From assembly GCA_009602725.1 (NCBI GenBank), contig WELB01000002.1:667919-702501 (forward strand): DNA of 34,583 nt, read 5' to 3'. The stretch is from Spirogloea muscicola. Taxonomy: Eukaryota; Streptophyta; Zygnematophyceae; Spirogloeales; Spirogloeaceae. The notes below the pieces were generated by a model. The model was not told the origin of the DNA and searched no databases. It saw only the letters and a list, made by a program, of their open reading frames with translations. The number at the start of each line of letters is the position of its first letter. Position 1 is the stretch's first letter. The position numbers and the translations under genes were made by a program. Shown here piece after piece: positions 1 through 9,291 of this stretch.

Positions 1-219
1 CCCGCGGCTGGCGGCGGCGGTGGCGGCGTCGGCGGCGGCGGCACTGCAGCGGCGGCGGCGGCAGACTGTGCCTGCAAGGGCCGGCACAAGGCGAGCATCC
101 CATGCCTTCTTGCGCTAATGGCAGCGCTAATGGGGCTCGCTTCAAAGCCCTGACTCCACTGTCGACGACTTAATGGGTGCGATTAACTCTTCAATCATGT
201 TGGATACTATCCCTGGCAG
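1..219 (+). other. Gly/Ala-coding GC-rich stretch and presumed intron at window edge
   Basis: The first ~90 bases are GGC/GCG repeats that read in one frame as a Gly- and Ala-rich stretch followed by the short motif DCACKGRHK. The frame stops at 151-153 and there is no GT donor in frame before it; a GC donor after position 96 (aag|gcgagc) would be needed to join it to the next exon. It may be an upstream exon of the coiled-coil gene that follows, or non-coding. Bases 100-219 look intronic and end in a good acceptor (ccctggcag). Confidence 0.3.
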
Positions 220-1479
220 GTGGACCGGCTGAGCCGTGAGCTGCGGGAGCATCGGGAGCGGGCGGCGCCACAGGCGACGGCGGCAGTGGCTGCGGCAGCA
301 GCCGCCGGAGGCCGCCTTGGCTGCGCGCCCAGCAGCCCGGCCGAGTTGGCGCTACAGGTATGGTTTCTGAGCCACGAAAGCCCAGAAAGCCCATCAAAAC
401 CCATGTCGAACCACATGAGCTTTCAGCACGCCGCTGCCAGCCACCTCTTATGAATACACAGTGGTTACTGAGTGGTCACTGAGTGGGTCAGCTTAGTAGC
501 AGGTGATGTACATCTGCCAATGTGCTTGCCTTCGTACTTGGCCACTCGGGCCCTTCATCACTTATAACACACTCAACTTTCTTATGCTGCTACTGGGCTC
601 GACGTCCAGGAGCTGCGCGAGGAGCTGGCAGCAGCGCAGGAGACGGCAGAGGCGCTCGGCGAGGCCCTCGCAGAGGCACGCCGGACTGCGGAGTGGCACC
701 GGCTGGCTGCCGAGGCGCTGCGGCGGGACCTGCGGAACGTGCAGGCGGCAGCCAGGAGCCAGCCTGCGAAGGGCAGCGCAGAGTGCTACGACGGCGTCGT
801 CGCCGTCAGCCCGCCGTCCAAAGTGAGCACCAAGGAGTAGGCAATGAAAGATTGTAGTCCAGTGATGCCGCTAGACATGCATCCTAATCCTCACTAAGTG
901 TCAGGCATGCTAGCTTTTGGTGTTCCATTGCAGCTCGAGCAAAATGTAGGGCAAGATAGGAAGCGCTGTTGGCTGACAAAAGCTTTTGCTGCGCGGTCTG
1001 CTGGTGAGGTCCAGGCGGGACTCAGCCGCGAGACGCTGCAGGAGGCCGCAGTTGTCGAGCCGGCGGCAGTGGTGCTCGATAATGCGCTGGTGCCGAGCTC
1101 GCTGCTGTCTGCCCGGCGCCGCCAGCAGCGGGAGGAGCTGCAGGCAGAGGTGGAGGCCCTACGCGGGAAGCTCCGCATGATGCAGGCAGCATCACGGTCC
1201 ACTGCAAAAGGCAACTTTCATTGCAGCCAAACTCTTGCAGCTGCTTCTTCCACTGTCAACCTGTGAGCCGTTGCAACAGGAGCCTAGTGCCTCCTTCGGA
1301 GCCTATGAATTGTCTTAAAATGAGGAAAACAACAATCTCTAAACTGTGTTAAAGTCCCAAATTTTCTGGCTGCCATGGTTGCAGGCCCGGTGGCGAGCGA
1401 GGATGGCCTGGTGGATGCCTCGGAGCTGCTCATTCCCTGCCCGCCTCGGACGCGCACACCGCTGACACTGTGGATGTGA
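220..1479 (+). CDS. Unidentified coiled-coil protein, 3' part
   Basis: I do not recognise this gene. Three consecutive exons fit in phase 0. Exon 220-357 has a Leu/Arg/Glu-rich start (VDRLSRELREHRERA) and then an Ala run. Exon 610-822 is a strong heptad-like Glu/Ala/Leu/Arg helix (ELREELAAAQETAEAL...). Exon 934 to about 1190 ends in another charged helix (RRRQQREELQAEVEALRGK). Donors are cag|gtatgg (358) and aaa|gtgagc (823); acceptors are gtccag|gag (610) and ttgcag|ctc (934). An alternative start for the third exon is at 1012-1017. The 3' end is unsettled: the frame can run to the stop at 1264-1266, or splice into 1385-1479, which carries an acidic frame ending TPLTLWM and a stop. No catalytic domain is visible. 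The gene is convergent with MAD1, with about 630 bp between stops. A filament, kinesin-tail or golgin-like role is only a guess. Confidence 0.45.
460..600 (+). repeat. Module-B copy of the dispersed repeat, inside an intron
   Basis: The intron 358-609 carries the block 'GTGGTCACTGAGTGGGTCAG ... ATGTGCTTGCCTTCGTAC ... GGCCACTCGGGCCCTTCAT'. Near-identical blocks occur at 8745-8850 (+), 8003-8113 (+), 7732-7842 (-) and, shorter, at 12412-12490 (+). Nothing in it is coding. It shows the family tolerates or targets introns. Confidence 0.75.
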
Positions 1480-1633
1480 CAGGCCGCCCGCCGTACTGCC
1501 TCATCCAATACTTTGGATTAGAATTGATCCAGCCATGACATGTAGTCTGACTACCAGCCCGTGTCGTGCATTGTAACAGCTCATGACAGACTCATGCACG
1601 GTGACCCATGCCACCATGATGGACATGTATTAC

Positions 1634-1667
1634 TTTTGTCAGCATGGCACCTGCCATGCTGACAAAA
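1634..1667. repeat. Perfect 16-bp inverted repeat with 2-nt spacer
   Basis: TTTTGTCAGCATGGCA at 1634-1649 is followed by CC and then its exact reverse complement TGCCATGCTGACAAAA at 1652-1667. It can form a 16-bp hairpin or cruciform. It lies between the 3' ends of two convergent genes. Confidence 0.9.
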
Positions 1668-1732
1668 CGTCCTACTGGCAGCACTGCATTCGCTTGCTTT
1701 CCAGAGTGCTTTGCACTGTCCGATCCCTTCTG

Positions 1733-1790
1733 ACCTTGTCCATTCTTCTTCTGGGCTGGCCGTGTACAGCCATCGCCCCCTTTTTATCAC
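1733..1790 (+). repeat. Module-A hairpin repeat copy
   Basis: The sequence reads 'GACCTTGTCCATTCTTCTTC' then 'TGGGCTGGCCGTGTACAGCC' then 'ATCGCCCCC'. It matches the recurring unit: a T-rich 'CTTTGTCCATTCTTTT' lead, a GGGCTGGC/CAGCC hairpin and an ATCGCCC tail, seen at many other places in the window. Confidence 0.7.
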
Positions 1791-2111
1791 TTCGTTAATG
1801 GACTAATCGAGTTGCTGCTCCCAATGGAGGATGTTGCTGGATCAGGCTCGTCCAAGAGCAAGCAGCTGATAGTCCGCAGAGGGAGAGAGCAGTCCAGATG
1901 AGCATGACACTGGGAGCTCTCATAGTCATCTAAACCTAGAAATTCCTGAGATGGGTGGAATAAGTCGTGGAAGTTGAGGTCTCCAGTAACTAAGGACCAC
2001 GTACTCAGTGAAAGCAACAAGTTAGAGCAGCAAATGTGGTGGTAGCCGACTCAGCCTTCTGGTGAAGTGTTATTGAGTGCATCCTGCTGTTTAGTGGACA
2101 TCTGCAAGCAG

Positions 2112-5100
2112 TTAGCTGCTTGTATGCTCGTTAAATAACTCCATGGTCAGGTTGGCTGTGAATGCCGGGATGCACTTGAACCTCAATAAGAAAGTTGTCA
2201 CCTGCACGGACACCAAGCAGATAGAATAACATCGAAGAGGAATCAATATCTGCCGAAAAGCCATACTGACAGGTGACAAATTCATCAAAAGAGCCTGCTG
2301 TTGGCGCCATGTTATCAGATTGCAGTTTACACTGGAATACCTTCAATCAACGTGCCACATCTTTCAGATAATCAAGCTCCGATTAGCAACATGAAGCAGA
2401 GCCCGCAGGAACAGGACGAGCAGCAAAAGACCACACCTGGCGCTGAATCTTCACTGATTTGGTGTACGGTGTCTCCTGCAAGTTGCCAAGAAAGAAAAAC
2501 ATCAGGAGGACGCTTTACCAAGAAAACATGGAAATCTTTACACAGATCTTCTGACTTCTGCATGCAAGTCTACGGGGGGTGTAACCCAATGCCTTAATGT
2601 GCTGCTTGTTGAGATGAGAACCGGTCACAAGCATTGCTGCTTTTGTCAAATATTGGTGCAAGCTCAGTGCTTTCAAGCTGGCCTCACTTGCTCCCGCAAG
2701 GGGGGCATCGGTTCAACTTAGTACTAGATTTTGCATCACAGCTTACCAATGTCACTGCAAGATGTACCAACGAAAAGCTCTAGGAATAGGGGAAGCAAAC
2801 ATCTTCTTAGGATGTGGATTCATTGGCAACCTTTTTTTTGTCCAGGGACTCGGGGACTAGGCTTCAAGGACTTACTACAATCTCATGCTGCCCATTGGCA
2901 TGCTGGAATTGCAAAAAGTCAGCATCTGCTTCAGCAAACATAGATCGGAGCTTAAACACCGTCACAGGAAGCCCTGTCCGGTTGTCCATGGCTTCCTCCA
3001 TGTCTACCTGATCACACAAGGCATTCCCACTGCTCAGTTCACGGTGTATCCAGGGTCCAGGTGCTCATGCTGCTGAAAGAAAGTAGCTCAGGTGAAGCTC
3101 AACAATGAAAACCAACTCGAGCAGGTACATAACCTGCTAGTTCATTGCTCCACTGCACTCCACCCAACAATATTTCCATTGTAGAAGCTGTGCACCTTAA
3201 GGCTTGACAACATCAACTTCTTTCCCAGAAGGCCCACCTTGTAACCAAAGAGATGGTAGCAGGCCTCTCTGAAGATGCTTATTCTCTCTGCAAAAATCTC
3301 TTTGTATCTGGAAGAAAGTGCAAGGACATGGCCAAGGTGTCATGAGAGTGGACTGTGCAGTGCCCATTTGTACACACAGGCTGATTGAGCTGCTTCTGTA
3401 CTAAACTTCGCAGCCCTGTGGGCTAAGCAAAGGCAAAGGATTCAGCAGCACTTATTGTCCTAGTTCTGCTGTGAGATAATTGGCGCCTCGTTACCTGGCC
3501 ACCTTCTTTTCCAAGCCAGCAATTTGGTCCAGCAGTGCTGCTGTGGTGTCATCGCTGCTGTGATCTCTACTGATCCCTGATAAAGCCAGGAGCAAATATG
3601 GTCATGAAGCTGACAGCTTCTCCGAGCAGCAATGCAAGCTCTTCTACGATATGTCTGAACTTGTAAGGATAAGAGGCTCTTCTTGACTTTCACACATAAA
3701 GGACATGTTGGATAATCAACTAGTGTTCTTTCAGCAAGCATTGACAGCAGCACCATTGGCCAACTTGGGTACCTGAGATTCACAATACCTGTCGCTGCAG
3801 ACTTCTGCCCTTCCTCCAAGACAGGTACCCTTTCCTGAGAGACAGCCACCTCTGCTTCCTTTCCCTTAATTATTGCTTGCTGTTGCGCCTCACGCTCCAC
3901 GTTCTTCACCAGGTGAAGCACCTTCGTCGTCGCCCGGTTGTAATCTCCCCTTCCCAACTACGCAACCCGCTGACATGAGCATGTGCTTGACTTGGTCGGC
4001 TTCAATCCAAATGACCACAACAATTAATCGCTGCCCAAAGTTTCATATTTTCTTAGATACATTTTCTATAAGTGTGCCTCACTTAAGAGCAGCAATGAAA
4101 GAGGTTTGCTTGCTAACCTTCTCTTCCAGTATGCCAAGCTCTTGCTGCAGCTGCTCCCTCTCCTTATCTGCTGTCCTGAGCGCCTGCCGTGAACTTTGCA
4201 ACTCCTCTTTCAGTCTATCAACATCCACCTGACCGCTCCTGAGCTTCTGCTCAAGAGCACTTACTGCCTGCTCCAGCTGCTGGGCATTCTCGTGTGCCCC
4301 GGCAAGGGCTAGCTCAAGCTCCTGCACGTCAAGAAGTGCATGCCTTAGAGAGCACACTGATTGCTCCACAATTGATAATGGCAATGGTGATCAAAGGCAC
4401 ATTCTACATCCAGGAAGACAGAAGGGTATGAAGCAAGTTGTTGAAGCGAGCAAGGTTTCAGACCTCCAACCGCTGGTCTTTGGCCTTGTCTGGCGTTGCG
4501 TAAGCAGGCTCTCCCTCCCTTCTCTGCTTCACTATGACAGCCTCTTCTTCATCGTAACTGGCCAGAATTGCCTTCAGACTATCTCTCTCCTTTGTGAGCA
4601 ATGCTATCTGCATGCAGCAATATCTCACAAAATGACATATCAGCAATCTAACGATAATTCAGCTCCATCTGACCTTAGTAGATTCATCTCAAATGAGCTG
4701 GTATAATCTTCGACTCCAGCTTTCAGCTATCATGTCAATCAGACCTATGAATATCTAAGCATCAAAGCTCAGACATGTGTGGCCGGGTCAGCAAGCTGTA
4801 CATGCAACCCCATCATCCTCAGCAGAAAGCTGCACTTAACGAAACCCTTCCACGTACCTTCCTCTCAGCACGCTTGAGTGTCATGTCGGTGTTTAATGCG
4901 TCAGCCTCAAGTGAAGCAGTATGGGCCTGGGCGCTGCTGTAGGCATCCTCAGCAATTACCAATGCCGTACATAATTGTGCAATCTCAGCAGAGAGCTCCC
5001 CGTGCTTGGCAACTGCTCCAATCATCTCTCTGCATGATCACAAGAACCTCTAATTTCATATACTGCCTCCAGAGGTAGCAAAGACGATTAAGCACGAGCA

Positions 5101-7613
5101 GGTGAAAGCTTAAACGGGAACAAAGAACATTCCATCACTGATCACTAATCTGATCACTCACTAATCACTCACTTTTGCAAATCTGAAAATCTTGACAGCA
5201 AGTCTTCGCGACCCATCACCCCGGGGATCCGCCCTGCAGCTTCCTCCCACTTCAGTAACTCTGCCTCGAGGCGCTTCGCCCTCTGCTGGTGCTCGTCCAG
5301 CTCCTCCAGCGCAGCTTCCGCCCGCTGAGCTCTCTGCTTCTCACTCTCCACCTTTTCTCTTAGCAGCTCGGCGTTGGACCACTGCTCCTTCAAGCTTCTG
5401 GCTCCTTCCACTTCCTCTGACTGCAAGCATCATGTGGAGCCTCGAGATGGATCCAAAAGTCATGTCATCCTTCTTCACCAACTTGTCATCATTCTCTTTC
5501 AGTGCAGGTGGTTTTCGTAAGCCAACTATAGGATTGCAGCCCTGATTGTGGATGCTAAGCCCGCACGCTTTCACAAGCATCATGAATATCCTCCAAGAGT
5601 GCTATAGACTTCTAGCTCTAGCTGCATGCTGGTGGGCCATGACCGGAAAGGCGCACCATGCTTGCAAGCTCCAAGCGCAGCTGCTTCACAAGAACGTCGG
5701 ACCCTGCTTCTGTTGCTCTGCTTGACTGGATTACCAGACAATTTGCAAGCTGGTGCTCCAACCCTTGCCTTGTCCGGAGGCCCTGCTTGTCCACAAGAAG
5801 AGATTGAGTCTTAGCCAAGAGAGCATTGAAATATGAAGCTGCAACGAACATCAGACAAGTGGATGGTAATCTGGATAACTAACACATTACACTTTGATCA
5901 ATCAGCTCCTCTATGAGAGTCCAAAAGTTCCTCCTTTGAGGTATAAACCTCACTGGAGGAACTTATGCTTGTCCATGGCACCCAAGAATGACAACTGTTG
6001 CCTCGGACATGAATCATGATAACTCTGAAGAGCACAAGTAGATATGTCACCTCGGCCAGCTCCTGCTGCAGGCGGAGCACTTCGTGCTCCAGAGCCACGA
6101 GCTCGTCCGCACCTGCATCGGCTCTGTCGTTTGCAGCTTGAAGCTGCAACAAGGGAGCAGGGGTCATTGAAATGCTCAAGCATCTGCAGCTCTGACTTAC
6201 AATACGTTTGCAGCTCAAAGGCTGCTCTGGTAGGAACGACTAGAAGGATGCACAAGCACGTGCAGCTTGAGAGTTAAAGACAGGAGTAGATGAGCACTTC
6301 GTGACATTACACCACATTTTTCCGCCTGCGCAACTGAATGAGAGTCTAGCCTGCTGTACAGCATATGAGGCCACTTTAGTTCCAGGATGCGCTCACCTCC
6401 ATTTCCAGCATGGAGATGCGCGAGGCCGAGTCGGCCTGCACTCGTCCATGGTCCTCTTCTGCCCGAGCCAACTTCCTCGCCATTGCTTCGACCGCAGCGC
6501 TGAGGCTCGTCTCTGCAGCAGCAGCGCGGGCCTCAGCCTGCGCTTCCGCCGCCTCTGCCTCTGCTCTCAGCCGCATCTCCTTCTGGAGACTGGCCTGCAG
6601 ACAAACCAACACCAGCACCACTGAGCCTCTGCCGCCATGGTCAACGCCACAGAGCACGTCAAGCGCCCACAACAAGCTCCAATGTCAACACATTAAGCAC
6701 AATGTCTTCAGCAATGATGCACTCCCTTTCGAATCAGGAACACTTAAGGCCAAAGTTTTACGGTATGAACCCTAAACCTTAACCCTTAACATAAGATCTT
6801 TGGTAGATTTCGGCGTAGAGCCAGACCTGCAGGCCAGATGCCCGTCTCATCTCCTGCCGGAGCTCCTCCCCGGCCTTGCCCGCCTCCAGCGCCTGCCGCT
6901 CGTGCAGCGCCGCCTCACGCGCCGCCGCGCCGGCCAAGGCCTGCTCCAGCCGCTCCACCTTCTGCAGCAGCGCCCTCCGCTGGCTCTCTGCCAATGAATA
7001 CACCGCCGCAACCGCATCAGCTTCAGTCCACGCCAGCCTATGCTTGCTCATACTTACGGCAGACACATGTTTCACTTAACAAATTCTTATGTTCCTCCCA
7101 TCTACAAGTTGCAAGACTATACACATTACCATTCGAGCTTAGTCAGTAAGAGCTCCCTGACATTGGGGCTCGTTGTTGGCAAAGCAGGCGGCCGAACCGG
7201 AGCCTCACCGCTGGTGGCGAGTGTGGCGGAGAGGCGGCCCGACGCTTCCCGGAGCGCCGCCGCCTCCGCCTCGCGGCTGGCCAGGTCCTCGAGCACCCGC
7301 GCCTTCACCTGCTCTCAGCTCGTTCCGCCGCCGGTCAGCCCCGCCAAGGAGCGGCCCGGCGGCCACCCTGAGGTTCAGGGTTCAAGTCTCGAGCTCAGAG
7401 GTGGACTAGCGCCGCACCATGTTGCGGCATCGGTACGTGCAACGCAGCGAGGCCCAGCCGTCGTCGCCGCCGTCGTCGTCTCCTCCGCCGCCGGCGATGG
7501 CGGCGAGGTGGAGCCCGGGGCCGCCCTCGAAGGGGCTCAGCTGCACCGTGGCGTCGTCGTCCCCGCCGCCGCCGACGCCGCCGCCGTCGGAGCGNCGCGG
7601 CGGCGGCCGCCAT
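2112..7613 (-). CDS. MAD1: Spindle assembly checkpoint protein MAD1, 16 exons, about 749 aa
   Basis: MAD1 is the nuclear-envelope/kinetochore scaffold that binds MAD2 and turns unattached kinetochores into a mitotic delay signal. I could place 16 exons with consistent phases: 7613-7418, 7308-7209, 6987-6827, 6594-6397, 6143-6051, 5809-5657, 5420-5173, 5029-4858, 4607-4464, 4321-4118, 3957-3789, 3576-3495, 3307-3238, 3007-2876, 2475-2437 and 2201-2112. That gives about 749 aa, the usual family length (about 720). Diagnostic matches are CTYRCRNM-VK near the N-terminus (residues 58-67), long coiled coil from ~66 to ~640, LLTKERDSLKAILASYD (443-459), GRGDY...TKVLHLV (558-573, the MAD2-binding segment, but without its terminal Pro), RYK-EIFAERISIF (640-652, plant-type RYK where animals have RLK), and a C-terminal domain ending IPAFTANLTMELFNEHTSS. 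The presumed ATG at 7613 is in frame only if the ambiguous base at 7595 is dropped. Confidence 0.95.
6768..6790 (+). repeat. Degenerate telomere-type repeat in a MAD1 intron
   Basis: The bases AACCCTAAACC-TTAACCC-TTAAC give three imperfect copies of the plant-type CCCTAAA unit. They lie in the intron 6595-6826. The tract is too short to call an interstitial telomere. Similar fragments (CTAAACCCTGAAC at 10972, GAACCCTGAACCC at 11111) occur elsewhere. Confidence 0.5.
7595..7595. other. Ambiguous base that breaks the MAD1 first exon frame
   Basis: A single N sits in the GC-rich start of MAD1 exon 1. Counting it puts the ATG at 7613 out of frame with the conserved CTYRCRNM segment; omitting it gives MAAAAARSDGGG and one open frame through the exon. 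It is probably a consensus or polishing artefact. Confidence 0.7.
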
Positions 7614-7731
7614 GGCCCGCGGAGGGGGCGAGCGGGCGACTCGAGGTGAGCAGACGGAAATCAAGGAGCTCGAGACCTTTACCACTTCTGTACATTCCTC
7701 TTCTGGGAACGACTATTCCAGTAGAAAAATC

Positions 7732-8113
7732 TCGTGTATTTGAAACAAACGAAGGCCAAATGGCCAAGTACGAAGGCAAGCACATCTAGAGACCTTCATA
7801 ACCTACAGCAGATTGACCCGCTCAGTAACCATGGGTCAAAACTTAAAGGTCGCTAATCGATGCCTGAATACTAGGTGTCAGATACGAAACCCTTCTGCCA
7901 CCAACTAGAGCTCGCCCGGCTTCCTGGCCGCGCTTTCCCTCCTGCTCACCGCGCTTTGCCAGCCCCTCTTTCTCTATGGGCGAGCCTTCTTCTTCTTCTT
8001 ATGTTTTGACCCGTGGTTATTGAGCGGGTCAATCTGCTGTAGGTTCTGTAGATTTTTAGATGTGCTTGCCTTTGTACCTGGCCATTTGGCCTACATTTCT
8101 TTCTAATACACGA
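7732..8113. repeat. Foldback element: 111-nt inverted arms, 160-nt loop
   Basis: Arm 1 (7732-7842) is the reverse complement of arm 2 (8003-8113) with about 13 mismatches counted by eye over 111 positions and no gaps. Each arm is a module-B copy (GTTTTGACCC...TGGTTA...TGAGCGGGTCAATCTGCT...ATGTGCTTGCC...GGCCATTTGGCC...AATACACGA). The loop holds a module-C piece (CTATGGGCGAGCCTTCTTCT). No transposase ORF is present, so this is a MITE- or foldback-like non-autonomous element, or two inverted insertions. Confidence 0.85.
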
Positions 8114-8129
8114 TCTCTCTTCTTCTTAG

Positions 8130-8480
8130 GCCCCTCTGAACCTTTGTGAATTCTTTTTGGGCTGGCTTTTCGCAGCCCTTGCCCCCATTGGGAGTGCCAC
8201 TTCTTCTTCTTTCTGGTGCAAAGCATTAGCCTGAGCACGCTGCGAACAGGCCGAAACTCGTCGTCAAGAAGAAGGGCTCGCCCATTGAGGATAGTGGCTG
8301 GAAAAGCCAGCCCGTCGCAAGAACGACAGATTTGCAGCTGGTAAGCCTATCTCAGCCGGGAACACATCTGCAGTAGAGGGCGATGGCTGTGAGTGCCAGC
8401 CCAGAAAATGAATGGACGAAGGTCGAAGGGGCCTTTGGGCTGGCCTCTCACAGCCATTGCCTTACTTCGGCAGTTGAACC
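8130..8480. repeat. Cluster of module-A hairpin repeats in both orientations
   Basis: Forward units at 8130-8220 (GGCCCCTCTGAACCTTTGTG, then TTTGGGCTGGC-tttt-CGCAGCCC) and 8434-8475 (TTTGGGCTGGC...CACAGCCATTGCC) flank reverse units at 8270-8310 (GGGCTCGCCCATTGAGGATA...GGAAAAGCCAGCCC) and 8375-8420 (AGTAGAGGGCGATGGCTGTG...GCCAGCCCAG). Each can fold into a short GC-rich stem. Confidence 0.75.
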
Positions 8481-8744
8481 CTTTGGCTGCATGGGTCCTC
8501 GTTTCCATACCCTTGACATCAACGCAAGTCTAGGATATGCACGACGTGAAAATGTGCTTCTAGACAGAACGAGCATGCCGGCAGCCCATCTGTCATTTTT
8601 GCTACTTCAGTGCGTCAGCCTCTTTTACAGCGAGCTCAGGCTCATGCTTTGCACCAGAAAGCCGGTCGAGCCTTAGCTGGTGGCACAAGAGCTTGTCAAA
8701 CGCTGTCCGGCATTCGGGCATCAGTTAGCGACCTCTATGTGCTG

Positions 8745-8960
8745 ACTCGTGATTACTGAGCTGGTCAGCTTAACAGCAGGTGATGTACATCTGTTGATAT
8801 GCTTGCCTTTGTACTGGGCCACTCAGGCCCTCCACATAGTACACACCTTACATTGGAAGAGATGTTTCCTTCACCGTTTTGTTCCTGGGCTGGCAAATCA
8901 CAGCCATCGCCCTCTACTGAAAGAGACTCTTAACCTTGAATTTGCTTTTCTGGCCCCTTC
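8745..8960 (+). repeat. Composite B + A repeat unit
   Basis: Module B (GATTACTGAGCTGGTCAG ... GGTGATGTACATCTG ... ATGCTTGCCTTTGTACTGGG ... CACTCAGGCCCTCCA) is followed about 40 bp later by module A (CTGGGCTGGCAAATCACAGC, CATCGCCCTCTACTG). This order is repeated in part at 12412-12490 and 460-600, suggesting one parent element of roughly 200 bp. Confidence 0.7.
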
Positions 8961-9291
8961 GAACATTGGTCAATTCCTTGTTCTGGGCTGCGGAGGCGGA
9001 GGACATTGCCATTGGCGTGGCCGCCCTTTTTGTCCTTCAATAACCAAACAAGGATCATCAAGCGCTCGGTCTGACAGAACTTGTTTAGCTTTCAGATAAA
9101 TTCAAACAAATGGTGCTCATTAATAAGTCAACTTGGCCTCTGCGCAAAATTGGACATAAGCAAAAAGTGTATGACCAGCTTTCGTCTACCACTTGATTTC
9201 CTAGCTCTGTGCCTCATTCACTGTGGCTCGTGCGACCAGCTTGGCTACATGCAATGGGCTCCCTATTGCTGACAGGTGCGCTGCCACTTAG

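Larger units (their letters stand above)
1480..2111. other. Convergent spacer between coiled-coil gene and MAD1
   Basis: There is no supportable ORF. It contains a perfect 16-bp inverted repeat (1634-1667), one module-A hairpin repeat (1733-1790), and the 3' flanks of two convergent genes. No canonical AATAAA stands out on either strand at the expected distance. Confidence 0.6.
7614..9291. other. Repeat-filled spacer between MAD1 and the RAF1-like gene
   Basis: No real gene is seen. The short ORFs here run through repeats. Contents: the foldback 7732-8113; module-A hairpins near 8155-8220 (+), 8270-8310 (-), 8375-8420 (-), 8434-8475 (+) and 8885-8935 (+); module-B at 8745-8850 (+). The MAD1 promoter must lie at its left end, but no TATA box is convincing. 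Confidence 0.7.

Noticed and set aside
1-150. DCACKGRHK near a Gly/Ala run as a kinesin-4-type Cys-rich tail
   Set aside because: Only one CxC is present, no motor domain is in the window, and the splice join is unproven.
7365-7385. GGTTCAAGTC resembling a tRNA B box in MAD1 intron 1
   Set aside because: No A box at the right distance and no cloverleaf stems around it.
7040-7789. 249-aa + strand ORF over MAD1 exons 1-2
   Set aside because: Antisense to conserved MAD1 sequence, runs into the foldback repeat, no recognisable family.
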